Made by a program: the position numbers and the translations under genes. From positions 1 to 15,113 of the forward strand of contig DAHUZG010000271.1 in assembly GCA_027306715.1 (NCBI GenBank): a stretch of 15,113 nt of DNA, written 5' to 3'. The notes beneath the pieces are model-generated. The model had not been told where the DNA came from, made no database searches, and saw only the letters and a list, made by a program, of their open reading frames with translations. Source of the DNA: Acidimicrobiaceae bacterium (GTDB lineage: Bacteria > Actinomycetota > Acidimicrobiia > Acidimicrobiales > Bog-793). Below are positions 1-7,284 of the stretch, one piece after another (the stretch's first letter is position 1; each line of letters starts with the position of its first letter).

Positions 1-282
1 CAGCCGGCGCCGATGGCCCCGGATCTCCTGCCTGGCGTGGCACCGGCCCCAGACAGGTCCCGATCCCCGTCGTCGACATGCCGCGCCATCGATCCCATCG
101 CCTGAGCCTCGCCGAGGAGCCGCCATTTCCTGACTGAACTGGGCCTGACCCGTCCGCACCTCGTACGGCGCTCGAACGCCTGGACCGAGCGGCACTACGC
201 CGCCACGGACCGCGAGTCGCATGCATCACGACGGTCTGCCCGCATCCCGACCGACCCTCGAGCCGAGCTCAGGAGGAAAGAG
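1..282. other. Upstream non-coding region of the Rpf-like gene
   Basis: I see no convincing gene here. The open frames crossing it on both strands are low-complexity, rich in Arg/Pro/Ala, and have no recognisable domain. Actinobacterial rpf genes often carry a cyclic-di-AMP (ydaO) riboswitch in this position, but I could not find its conserved blocks. The only clear element is the Shine-Dalgarno sequence AGGAGG at 271-276, which belongs to the next gene. A promoter is probably present but I cannot place it. Confidence 0.5.
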
Positions 283-1017
283 ATGCGCCAGCACACTGCG
301 CTGCACCTGCACGACTCCGATTCACCTGCTCTACCGGTACCGACCCCGCGGGCACCGGCCGCTTCGGCCGGCCGGTGGCGCCGACTGGCCGCCGGCCTCG
401 CCTCCGGCGCCACGATCGCCGCCGTCGCCACGCTGTCGAGCGCGGCGGCGTCGACACCGGTGGCGCCCTCGTCACGCACCGCGCGTGGCCCTTTTCCCGG
501 GCGTTTCCGGCCGCACGTGGCGCTGCTGCGCCCCGCGGCGGAGGCTTCTCGCCATCTCGGCTCGGCCGCGTTGCGCCCCGCCCTCGTCGCTCTCGTCGCC
601 ACCCGGCCCGAGACCGCCGGTGGAGCACGACCCGGTGGGTACTCCTCCTGGGCCGTAGCGGCGATGCACCTCTCGCTGCGACGCCTCGACGCTGCGCCCC
701 CCGCCGGAGAGGGGAGCGCTACCCGCCACCTGCACCGCTTCCTTCACCGCCGGGCGCTCGGCCTGTCGGACGGAGTGTCGCCCGCCACCTGGCTCGCCCT
801 TCGAGAGTGCGAGTCGGGCGACAACTACCAGGCCGACACCGGCAACGGCTACTACGGCGCCTACCAATTCTCGGCGTCGACCTGGTGGGAGATCGGCTTC
901 TCGGGCCTGCCGTCGACAGCGCCCCAGCCGGTCCAGGACGAGGCCGCCAAGGTCCTGCTCGCCCGCCAGGGATGGGGCGCCTGGCCCGTCTGCTCGGTTC
1001 GCCTCGGCCTCTACTGA
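283..1017 (+). CDS. Secreted Rpf-like transglycosylase (resuscitation-promoting factor domain)
   Basis: Predicted secreted peptidoglycan-cleaving enzyme of 244 residues. The N-terminus has a basic patch (RWRR, about 31-34) followed by a hydrophobic Ala-rich segment (about 35-57) that looks like a signal peptide or anchor. A long low-complexity Ala/Pro/Arg linker follows. The C-terminal 75 residues are a transglycosylase-like (Rpf) domain: LRECESGDNY with the likely catalytic Glu177, then TGNGYYGAYQFSASTW and QGWGAWPVC near the end. Cys176 and Cys237 probably form the family disulfide. Rpf enzymes cut peptidoglycan at the cell surface and promote regrowth of dormant actinobacteria. ATG at 283 is well supported by AGGAGG six bases upstream. 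The catalytic domain sits at the extreme C-terminus, with no LysM or G5 domain. Domain assignment is firm; the physiological role is inferred. Confidence 0.9.
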   Translation: MRQHTALHLHDSDSPALPVPTPRAPAASAGRWRRLAAGLASGATIAAVATLSSAAASTPVAPSSRTARGPFPGRFRPHVALLRPAAEASRHLGSAALRPALVALVATRPETAGGARPGGYSSWAVAAMHLSLRRLDAAPPAGEGSATRHLHRFLHRRALGLSDGVSPATWLALRECESGDNYQADTGNGYYGAYQFSASTWWEIGFSGLPSTAPQPVQDEAAKVLLARQGWGAWPVCSVRLGLY

Positions 1018-1043
1018 GCCACCGCAGCAGGCCCGTGAGCCGG

Positions 1044-1049
1044 TACGAT
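1044..1049 (+). promoter_or_regulatory. Candidate -10 box for guaB
   Basis: TACGAT lies in the 66-bp gap between the Rpf-like gene and guaB, 35 bp before the GTG start. It fits the actinobacterial -10 pattern TAnnnT. I see no clear -35 box, so this is a weak call. Confidence 0.3.
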
Positions 1050-1083
1050 CGACCAACGGGCGCGACGACGAGGTGGTGGCAAG

Positions 1084-2577
1084 GTGGCCGACAGCGGACC
1101 GGCAGGTTTCGAGGGCGGCCCCGCCCTCACCTTTGACGACGTGATGCTCGTGCCGCAGTACTCCGAGGTGCTGCCTCACGAGGCGGACACCTCCACCCAG
1201 CTGTGCGACCGCCTCGAGCTGAACATCCCGCTCGTGTCAGCGGCGATGGACACCGTCACCGAGTCCCGCCTCGCCGTCGCCCTTGCCCGGCTCGGCGGGA
1301 TGGGGATCATCCACCGGAACATGCCCGCCGAGCAGCAGGCCGAGGAGGTCGACCGGGTCAAGCGCTCGGAGGCCGGGATGGTCCTCAACCCGATCAAGAT
1401 CGGACCGGATCGACCCATCGCCGAGGCGCTCGAGCTGATGCGGCGATTCCACATCTCAGGCGTGCCGGTCGTCGACCCCGCGGATCGTCTCGTCGGCATC
1501 ATCACCAACCGCGACCTACGCTTTCGCGACGACACCGCGGCAAGCGTCGGCGAGGTGATGACCCGCGAGAATCTCGTCACCGCCCCCGTCGGCACGAGCC
1601 TGTCCGACGCCCGACGGCTCCTCCAGGCCTCCAAGGTGGAGAAGCTGCCGATCGTCGACGCCGACGGCCGCCTGCGCGGCCTCATCACCGTCAAGGACAT
1701 CGCCAAGCAGCAGGCGCACCCGTACGCATGCAAGGACGGCGACGGCCGCCTGAGGGTCGGGGCGGCGGTGGGAGTCGGCAGCGACGGGCTCGCCCGTGCC
1801 AAGGCGCTGATCGACGCCGAGGTCGACGTCATCTGTGTCGACACGGCCCACGGCCATCACGTGCGCGTCATCGAGACGGTCGCAGAGCTGCGCGAGAACT
1901 GGCAGACCGGTATCATCATCGGCGGTAACGTCGCGACTGCGGCAGGCGTGCGGGCGCTCGCCGAGGCGGGCGCCGACATCGTCAAGGTCGGCATCGGACC
2001 CGGAGCCATCTGCACGACGCGTGTCGTCACAGGGATCGGCGTGCCGCAGTGGTCGGCCGTTCGTCAGTGCGCCGCCGAAGGCCGCCGCCACGGCGTCGGC
2101 ATCCTCGCCGACGGCGGGATCCGCTTCTCCGGCGACATCGCCAAGGCGATCGGGGCAGGCGCGCACGCCGTCATGATCGGCAGCTTGCTCGCAGGGGTCG
2201 ACGAGTCACCCGGCGACATCGTGATGATCGGCAACCGGCCGATGAAGCGCTACCGGGGGATGGGCAGCCTCGGCGCCATGGCGGCGCGCTCGTACTCGAA
2301 GGACCGCTACGCGCAGGAGCACGTCAGCGACCCGGACAAGGTCGTCCCGGAGGGGGTGGAGGGCAACGTCGCCTACCGGGGCCCGGTCGCCGAGGTGGTG
2401 CACCAGCTCGTCGGCGGCCTCCGACAGGCGATGGGTTATTGCGGCACGCGGACGGTGGCCCAGCTGCAGGACAGCGCCCAGTTCCTGCGCGTCAGCGCCA
2501 CAGCGCTCGCCGAGAGCCATCCGCACGACCTCACCGGCGTGATCGACGCGCCGAATTACCTCACCGGCGAGCGCTGA
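1084..2577 (+). CDS. guaB: IMP dehydrogenase
   Basis: Inosine-5'-monophosphate dehydrogenase, 497 residues, a normal family length. It oxidises IMP to XMP with NAD+, the committed step of guanine nucleotide synthesis, in the cytosol. Visible hallmarks in order: the N-terminal LTFDDVMLVPQYSEV (about 15-29); a Bateman module of two CBS domains (about 95-210, with FHISGVPVVD and KLPIVDADGRLRGLITVKDI); VDTAHGH; the catalytic loop GIGPGAICTTR with Cys310; the phosphate-binding DGGIR (343-347); YRGMGSLGAM; the flap Arg-Tyr pair 408-409; and PEGVEGNV. The GTG start at 1084 has AGGTGG at 1071-1076 as Shine-Dalgarno. No other purine gene is nearby. The intact CBS pair marks it as the true enzyme rather than the CBS-less GuaB paralogues found in actinobacteria. 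Confidence 0.97.
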   Translation: MADSGPAGFEGGPALTFDDVMLVPQYSEVLPHEADTSTQLCDRLELNIPLVSAAMDTVTESRLAVALARLGGMGIIHRNMPAEQQAEEVDRVKRSEAGMVLNPIKIGPDRPIAEALELMRRFHISGVPVVDPADRLVGIITNRDLRFRDDTAASVGEVMTRENLVTAPVGTSLSDARRLLQASKVEKLPIVDADGRLRGLITVKDIAKQQAHPYACKDGDGRLRVGAAVGVGSDGLARAKALIDAEVDVICVDTAHGHHVRVIETVAELRENWQTGIIIGGNVATAAGVRALAEAGADIVKVGIGPGAICTTRVVTGIGVPQWSAVRQCAAEGRRHGVGILADGGIRFSGDIAKAIGAGAHAVMIGSLLAGVDESPGDIVMIGNRPMKRYRGMGSLGAMAARSYSKDRYAQEHVSDPDKVVPEGVEGNVAYRGPVAEVVHQLVGGLRQAMGYCGTRTVAQLQDSAQFLRVSATALAESHPHDLTGVIDAPNYLTGER

Positions 2578-2603
2578 GCCCGGGCCGCCGAGGCCGGCCG
2601 GGC
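2578..2603 (+). other. GC-rich stem-loop directly after the guaB stop
   Basis: GCCCGG at 2578-2583 can pair with CCGGGC at 2598-2603, enclosing the palindrome GGCCGGCC (2592-2599). No T-run follows, so it is not a classical intrinsic terminator. It may slow transcription or protect the guaB mRNA end before the Rrf2 gene. In DNA this GC-rich it could also be chance. Confidence 0.25.
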
Positions 2604-2621
2604 GAACCGTCAGACTGCCCC

Positions 2622-3077
2622 GTGCACATCTCGGCCAAGGTCGACTACGCGGTTCGTGCGCTCGTCACCCTGGCGGCGGAGGGGGGCGGCCCGCTGTCTG
2701 GGTCATCACTCGCCGAGTCGCAGAAGATCTCGCCGAAGTTCCTCGAGGGCATCCTCGCCGAGCTGCGCCGGGCGCGGCTCGTGACGAGCCGCCGCGGCGC
2801 CGACGGCGGCTACCGGCTGGCGCGACCTGCTGGCGCGATCACGATCGCCGAGGTGATGCGGGCGATCGACGGGCCGCTGGCCGAGGTGCGCGGCCAGCGC
2901 CCCGAGGCGATCGCCTACGACGCCACCGCCCAGCCGCTGCAGATCGTGTGGATCGCCGTGCGTGCCAGCCTGCGGCAGGTGCTCGACGAGACCACCCTCG
3001 CCGACGTGGCGGGCGGCGAGCTGCCCGCGGCCGTCCGCCGCCTGGCCGGCGAGCCCGGCGCCTGGGTGGCGCGCTGA
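2622..3077 (+). CDS. Rrf2-family transcriptional regulator
   Basis: Predicted 151-residue winged-helix DNA-binding protein of the Rrf2 (BadM/IscR-like) family. The start ISAKVDYAVRALVTLA is the typical Rrf2 N-terminus. A helix-turn-helix (about 27-50, SLAESQKISPKFLEGILAEL) follows, then the wing RRGADGGYRLARP (57-69) and a helical dimerisation part. The GTG at 2622 was chosen because the family N-terminus begins there; the frame extends further upstream but only into guaB. There is no good Shine-Dalgarno. The protein has no cysteine, so it cannot ligate an Fe-S cluster as IscR, NsrR or RsrR do. It starts 44 bases after guaB and may be co-transcribed with it. The target and signal are unknown. 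Confidence 0.85.
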   Translation: MHISAKVDYAVRALVTLAAEGGGPLSGSSLAESQKISPKFLEGILAELRRARLVTSRRGADGGYRLARPAGAITIAEVMRAIDGPLAEVRGQRPEAIAYDATAQPLQIVWIAVRASLRQVLDETTLADVAGGELPAAVRRLAGEPGAWVAR

Positions 3078-3135
3078 GCCCGGGGCTCGACGGGAAGCCG
3101 CCGTGGCGCGACAGCGAGATGGTAAAAGGTCGGTC

Positions 3136-3945
3136 ATGTGCCAACCGAGCAGCGAGGAGCCCCCCTACCGCCTGCGGGTGAGCCCGAGGGCGCGCCGCAT
3201 GCATCTTGTCGTCAACGCCACCGAAGGCCTCACCGTCGTCGTCCCCCGCCGCTACGACCACAGCCGCATCGCGCCGTTGCTCGCCTCGCGGCGTGACTGG
3301 ATCGAGCGCGCCGAGCAGCGCTTCGCCGCCGAGCGCCGCCTCCTCGCGGCCTCCCGGGCCGAGGGCCTGCCCCGGGCGCTTTGCCTCGACGGTCTCGGCG
3401 AGGAGTGGGAGATCCGCTACCGCCGCACCGCCTCGGCGGGCGTCCGGGCGAGCGAGCCCGCCCCGGCCGTGCTGGTGCTGAGCGGCGCCGTCCTCGACGA
3501 GGAGCTCGCCGCCGGCGCGCTGCGCCGTTTCGTCGGGCGCCGCGCTTTGGAGGTGCTCGGTGAGGATCTCCGCCGGCTGGCCGCCGAGCGCTCGCTCAGC
3601 ATCGGGACCATCTCGGTGCGGGGCCAGCGGACCCGCTGGGCGAGCTGCTCGGCGCAGGGCTCGATCAGCCTCAACCGGAACCTCGCCTTCCTCCCGCCCC
3701 GGCTCGTCCGCCTCGTGCTCTTGCACGAGCTGTGCCACCGGTATGAGATGAGCCACTCGCCCCGCTTCTGGCGCCTGCTCGACGCCGAGGAGCCGGCGCG
3801 TCGCCGGCTCGACGCCGAGCTGCGCGGCGCCTGGCGCCACGTCCCGTACTGGGCCCGCAGCCGAGGTGGCGCCGATCACGAGCCGCTGGCGCACACCGTC
3901 CCGGTCCTCGGCAGTGACCCGCTCGTGAAGAAGCTGTCGACGTAG
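3136..3945 (+). CDS. YgjP/SprT-like zinc metallohydrolase (M48-like, DUF45)
   Basis: Predicted 269-residue protein of the YgjP family (DUF45, COG1451), putative metal-dependent hydrolases of unknown substrate. The zinc site is LLHELCHRYEMSHSPRFW: His197, Glu198 and His201 of HExxH, plus His207 in the family SHSPRFW motif. Upstream is the family signature TRWASCS (166-172) followed by GSISLNRNL. The N-terminal beta-strands (about 10-40) also match the family. ATG at 3136 has AAAGG at 3125-3129 as a plausible ribosome site; a nearby ATG at 3119 is out of frame. The core ends near residue 241 (VPYWARS). The last 23 residues are encoded in DNA that also encodes the C-terminus of the opposite-strand hydrolase. 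It follows the Rrf2 gene by 58 bases, with no clear functional link. Confidence 0.87.
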   Translation: MCQPSSEEPPYRLRVSPRARRMHLVVNATEGLTVVVPRRYDHSRIAPLLASRRDWIERAEQRFAAERRLLAASRAEGLPRALCLDGLGEEWEIRYRRTASAGVRASEPAPAVLVLSGAVLDEELAAGALRRFVGRRALEVLGEDLRRLAAERSLSIGTISVRGQRTRWASCSAQGSISLNRNLAFLPPRLVRLVLLHELCHRYEMSHSPRFWRLLDAEEPARRRLDAELRGAWRHVPYWARSRGGADHEPLAHTVPVLGSDPLVKKLST

Positions 3946-5417
3946 CCGCGTACGCAGGCGCTGGCGGCGTAGCCGGTGTGGCCGTTGCCGCTCCGCGTCA
4001 ACAGCACGCCGTGCGGGAACTGCTTGGCGACCGCCTGCGCCCAGCCGTAGGGGGTGGCCGGGTCGCCCGTCGAGCCGACGATCAGCACCGGCGGCGTGCC
4101 CGGAGCATGCACAGGAGCCTGCTTCCCGGTCGGCGCGACGGGCCAGTAGGCGCACGGCAAGCCCCCCCACGCCTCCTCGGGCCCGAAGTCGGGTGCCTTT
4201 CGCGCGAGGTAGGACGCGAGGCTCTCGTAGGCGGAGACCTGGTGAGGAGACGGGCCGTCGACGCAGTTGATCGCCATGTTGGCATCGGTGACATTGGGAA
4301 ACGAGCCACCCGGGCTCATCTCGGCGTAGAGGTAGGCGAGCAGGGCCAGCTCGGAGCCGTCGCCTTGCAGTGCCAGGGCGATCCCGTAGCCGAGCGCCGG
4401 CCAGAGCAGCGGCGAGTAGAGCGCCTCAGCAGCGCCGGTCTCGGCCATCCCGAGATCGAGCGTCGTCGAGCCGCCGTCGGAGGCTCGCAGGGTGGCGCGC
4501 AAGGTGGCACCCTTGCTCAACGCCGTGACGAGCCGCTGCCAAGACGCCGAGGCGCCACGCGGGAGGTCCCTCTCGCAGCTCGAGTTGCTGTTGCACCAGG
4601 AGAAGAAGGCGTGCAGCTCGAGCTCGAAGCCGAGCGCCTGCTGGAGGGCGAGCTCTCTGGTCGACAGCGCCGGGTCGACGACGCCGTCGAGCACGAAGCG
4701 GCCGACGCTCGAGGCGTAGTGCTCGGCGTACAGCTCGCCGAGGTAGGTGCCGTAGGAGAAGCCGAGATAGTCGAGGCGACGCTGGCCGAGGGCGATTCGC
4801 AGCTGGTTCATGTCAGCGGCGCTCTCTGCCGTGCCGACGTTGGCGAGCAGGAGCTTGCTCGTGTGGGCGGTGCAGGCAGCGACGAATGCCTTCGATTGCG
4901 CCACGTCGGCTCGGATCTGTGCGCTCGAGCGCGGAGAGGGGTCGTAGCCGAGCCAGCTCTTCAGCTGCGCCGTGCTCAGACATCTCACGGGGGCGCTTCC
5001 GCCGGTCCCGCGGGGGTCGAAGCTGATGATGCTCACGTGCTGGCGGAAGCTGGCCGGAAACGTCGAGATGCTCTGCTCGAGCCACGAGACCCCACCGACC
5101 CCGGGACCTCCCGGGTTGGTGACGACGTCGTCCTCGGGCTTGCCCGTAGCCGGTGCCTCGACGACGGCGATGCCGATCGTGCCGCGGCGCGGATCGGCGT
5201 AGGAGATCGGGACCCGCAGCGTCGAGCAGCGGAAGTCGTGGTCGCAGCTGCGCCAGCGCAACGACGGCGCCGAGCTGGCGGTGGCGGGAGCGGCGGCCGC
5301 GGGGGTGACCACAGAGCCAGCCTGGACGGCAGCAGCGACGAGGCCGGCGGCGAGCCCGGCGGCGAGAGCGGGGACGAGCAGCGTGGCGCGTCGCATCGAC
5401 GAGAGGTTCACCGCCAC
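3876..5417 (-). CDS. Secreted alpha/beta hydrolase, tripeptidyl aminopeptidase type
   Basis: Predicted exported serine hydrolase of 513 residues with an alpha/beta-hydrolase fold and a TAP-like C-terminal domain, as in Streptomyces tripeptidyl aminopeptidases (peptidase family S33). The N-terminus MRRATLLVPALAAGLAAG, then Ala-rich, looks like a signal peptide. NPGGPGVGG (101-109) would form the oxyanion region. The nucleophile is Ser221 in GFSYGTYLG. The acid is probably Asp452 in GSTGDPATPY and the base His480 in GNGHTGY. Paired cysteines suit an exported protein. The GTG at 5417 is the longest start; the ATG at 5396 gives a cleaner signal peptide and may be the real one. It lies 45 bases after DUF503 and may end the pdx transcript. 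Its natural substrate (peptides or esters) cannot be read from sequence. Confidence 0.88.
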   Translation of the reverse strand: MAVNLSSMRRATLLVPALAAGLAAGLVAAAVQAGSVVTPAAAAPATASSAPSLRWRSCDHDFRCSTLRVPISYADPRRGTIGIAVVEAPATGKPEDDVVTNPGGPGVGGVSWLEQSISTFPASFRQHVSIISFDPRGTGGSAPVRCLSTAQLKSWLGYDPSPRSSAQIRADVAQSKAFVAACTAHTSKLLLANVGTAESAADMNQLRIALGQRRLDYLGFSYGTYLGELYAEHYASSVGRFVLDGVVDPALSTRELALQQALGFELELHAFFSWCNSNSSCERDLPRGASASWQRLVTALSKGATLRATLRASDGGSTTLDLGMAETGAAEALYSPLLWPALGYGIALALQGDGSELALLAYLYAEMSPGGSFPNVTDANMAINCVDGPSPHQVSAYESLASYLARKAPDFGPEEAWGGLPCAYWPVAPTGKQAPVHAPGTPPVLIVGSTGDPATPYGWAQAVAKQFPHGVLLTRSGNGHTGYAASACVRGYVDSFFTSGSLPRTGTVCASGS

Positions 5418-5423
5418 ATCATG

Positions 5424-5438
5424 CCGCCGGCCCGGCGG
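5424..5438. repeat. Inverted repeat upstream of the hydrolase start
   Basis: CCGCCGG (5424-5430) and CCGGCGG (5432-5438) are perfect inverted arms around one base, in the 45-bp gap between DUF503 and the hydrolase gene. It could fold in mRNA just before the hydrolase start, or be chance in GC-rich DNA. Confidence 0.25.
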
Positions 5439-5462
5439 GCTGCCGGCTCGGCGCTGCGCGGC

Positions 5463-5756
5463 TCAGGGGTCGAGCTCCATCCACTGCCGCTCGCTCGAGA
5501 CGACGCTCACCTCGGGGTGTGACCAGACGAATCGCTCGATCCGCTCGAGCAGCTCCTCGACGCGGCCCGCCGACGGTGCCACGACGGCAAAGCCGAGCAC
5601 GCTCCGCTGCCAGAGGTCGTGGTGGCCGACCTCGGAGGCGGAGGCGCCGTGACGCTGACGGGCCGTCTCGACGAGGTGCTTGACGATCGAGCGCTTCTGC
5701 TTGAGCGAGCCGCTCGACTCGAGGTGCAGCTCCACCCGCAACACCCCGACGTGCAT
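5463..5756 (-). CDS. DUF503 (YlxP-like) small protein
   Basis: Predicted 97-residue cytosolic protein of family DUF503, of which YlxP is the usual example. Seen: MHVGVLRVELHL at the N-terminus, SLKQKRSIVKHL, then EVGHHDLWQRSVLGFAVV, all typical of the family. The function is not established; YlxP genes often lie near nusA-infB-rbfA, suggesting an RNA or ribosome link, but here the neighbour is pdxT. I chose the ATG at 5756 because family members begin MHVG. A TTG at 5777 would add seven residues and overlap the pdxT stop as TTGA, matching the coupling style of the genes upstream, so it remains possible. Confidence 0.85.
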   Translation of the reverse strand: MHVGVLRVELHLESSGSLKQKRSIVKHLVETARQRHGASASEVGHHDLWQRSVLGFAVVAPSAGRVEELLERIERFVWSHPEVSVVSSERQWMELDP

Positions 5757-5773
5757 CGCCGGCTTCCCAGCGC

Positions 5774-6379
5774 TCAACCGCGCCGCGCCTGCACCCGCTC
5801 GAGCAGCATCTGGTGAAGCCGCGGGTCACCGCTCAGCTCGGGGTGGAAGGCGGCGACGATCACCTCGCCCTGGCGGCAGACGACCGGCTTCGACCTCCCC
5901 GCCCGCTCGACGCTGGCGAGCACCTCGACCTCGGGACCGGCGCGCTCGACCACGGGGGCGCGGATGAACACTGCGTGCATCGGAGGACCTGCGGCGCCCG
6001 CCAGATCGAGGTCGGCCTCGAAGGAGTCGAGCTGGCGACCGAAGGCGTTCCGCCGCACGCTGAGGTCGATGACGCCGAAGCTGAGCTGGTCCGGCCTGCC
6101 GTCGAGGATCTCGCGGGCGAGCAGGATCATGCCGGCGCAGGTGCCGAGCGCCGGCATCCCCTCCTCGAGGCGCGCCCGGAGCGGCTCGAACAGGCCGGAG
6201 GACCCGAGCAGCAACGAGAGCGTCGTCGACTCGCCGCCGGGAATGACGATCGCCCCGACGCCGTCGAGCTCGGCCGGGCGGCGCACCTCGACAACCTCCG
6301 CCCCGATCGAGCGGAGCAGCTCGGCGTGCTCGAGCGAGTCGCCTTGGAGGGCGAGGACGCCGACGGTCGGCCGGCTCAC
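5774..6379 (-). CDS. pdxT: Pyridoxal 5'-phosphate synthase glutaminase subunit PdxT
   Basis: Glutamine amidotransferase subunit of PLP synthase, 201 residues, normal length. It hydrolyses glutamine and channels ammonia to PdxS. Seen: VGVLALQGD at the N-terminus, PGGEST (48-53), the nucleophile Cys81 in GTCAGMI, and the His179/Glu181 pair in FHPEL, giving a complete class I glutaminase triad. The start is the GTG at 6379, which overlaps the pdxS stop in the sequence GTGA. This is translational coupling that favours the 1:1 stoichiometry needed for the PdxS/PdxT complex. The longer open frame upstream is only shadow inside pdxS. Confidence 0.96.
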   Translation of the reverse strand: MSRPTVGVLALQGDSLEHAELLRSIGAEVVEVRRPAELDGVGAIVIPGGESTTLSLLLGSSGLFEPLRARLEEGMPALGTCAGMILLAREILDGRPDQLSFGVIDLSVRRNAFGRQLDSFEADLDLAGAAGPPMHAVFIRAPVVERAGPEVEVLASVERAGRSKPVVCRQGEVIVAAFHPELSGDPRLHQMLLERVQARRG

Positions 6380-7284
6380 CAGCCTCGCTCGGCGAGCCTC
6401 GTCTCGAGCGTGCCGATCTCGGCGCCGGCCATCGGCTCGCCGAGGCCGCGCGACACCTTGGCGACGATCTCGGCGTCGGCGAAATGCGCCGTCGCCTCGA
6501 CGATCGCCCGCGCCCGGCGGGCAGGGTCGGAGCTCTTGAAGATGCCGGAGCCGACGAACACCGCCTCGGCGCCGAGCTGCATGACAAGTGCGGCGTCGGC
6601 CGGGGTGGCGAGGCCTCCGGCGCAAAAGAGCGGCACCGGGAGCTTGCCGGTGGCGGCGATCTCCTCGACGAGGCCGATCGGCGCCTGCAGGCGCTTCGCC
6701 CAGCCGTAGCGCTCGGCGGAGTCGGCCTGGGTGACGGCGCGCAGGTCGCCGAGGATGGCGCGCAGGTGGCGGACCGCCTCGACGACGTTGCCGGTGCCAG
6801 CCTCGCCCTTGGAGCGGATCATCGCCGCTCCCTCGGAGATGCGACGCAACGCCTCGCCGAGGTTCGTCGCCCCGCAGACGAACGGGACGGCGAAGGCCCA
6901 CTTGTCGATGTGGTGCTCCTCGTCGGCCGGCGTGAGCACCTCGCTCTCGTCGACGAAGTCGACCCCGAGCGCCTGCAGCACCTGAGCCTCGGCGAAGTGC
7001 CCGATGCGGGCCTTGGCCATCACCGGGATCGTCACCGCCTGCTCGATGGCGTCGATCAGCGCGGGATCGCTCATCCTCGCCACCCCGCCGTCGCGGCGGA
7101 TGTCAGCCGGCACGCGCTCGAGGGCCATCACCGCCACGGCACCCGCGTCCTCGGCCACCTTGGCCTGCTCGGCGGTGACGACGTCCATGATCACCCCGCC
7201 GCGCAGCATCTCGGCCAGTCCCCTCTTGACACCGAAGGTGCCGGACCCGGGATTCTGTGCTGTGCCTGTCAGAGGGCTGGTCAT
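6376..7284 (-). CDS. pdxS: Pyridoxal 5'-phosphate synthase lyase subunit PdxS
   Basis: Synthase subunit of the DXP-independent vitamin B6 pathway, 302 residues. It condenses ribose 5-phosphate, glyceraldehyde 3-phosphate and ammonia from PdxT to PLP and assembles as a dodecamer. Seen: TFGVKRGLAEMLRGGVIMDVV with Asp34; VMAKARIGHF with Lys91, which forms the Schiff base with ribose 5-phosphate; RSKGEAGTGN with Lys159, the second lysine; and CAGGLATPADAALVMQLGA plus VFVGSGIFKS for phosphate binding. The set is complete. The ATG at 7284 overlaps the TetR stop as ATGA. GGAGG (7285-7289) abuts the ATG with no spacer, an awkward position for fresh initiation, which suggests that ribosomes reinitiate after the TetR gene. 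Confidence 0.97.
   Translation of the reverse strand: MTSPLTGTAQNPGSGTFGVKRGLAEMLRGGVIMDVVTAEQAKVAEDAGAVAVMALERVPADIRRDGGVARMSDPALIDAIEQAVTIPVMAKARIGHFAEAQVLQALGVDFVDESEVLTPADEEHHIDKWAFAVPFVCGATNLGEALRRISEGAAMIRSKGEAGTGNVVEAVRHLRAILGDLRAVTQADSAERYGWAKRLQAPIGLVEEIAATGKLPVPLFCAGGLATPADAALVMQLGAEAVFVGSGIFKSSDPARRARAIVEATAHFADAEIVAKVSRGLGEPMAGAEIGTLETRLAERGW

Noticed and set aside
1..282. ydaO (cyclic-di-AMP) riboswitch before the Rpf-like gene
   Set aside because: Expected from rpf genes in other actinobacteria, but none of the conserved ydaO sequence blocks could be found by eye.
2839..4170. Minus-strand frame of about 443 codons opposite Rrf2 and YgjP-like genes
   Set aside because: No domain, strong composition bias; the plus-strand genes carry clear family motifs.
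3978..5522. Long plus-strand open frame of about 514 codons opposite the hydrolase
   Set aside because: Antisense shadow in GC-rich DNA: low-complexity Arg/Gly/Ala/Val sequence with no domain, fully opposite a gene with a complete catalytic triad.
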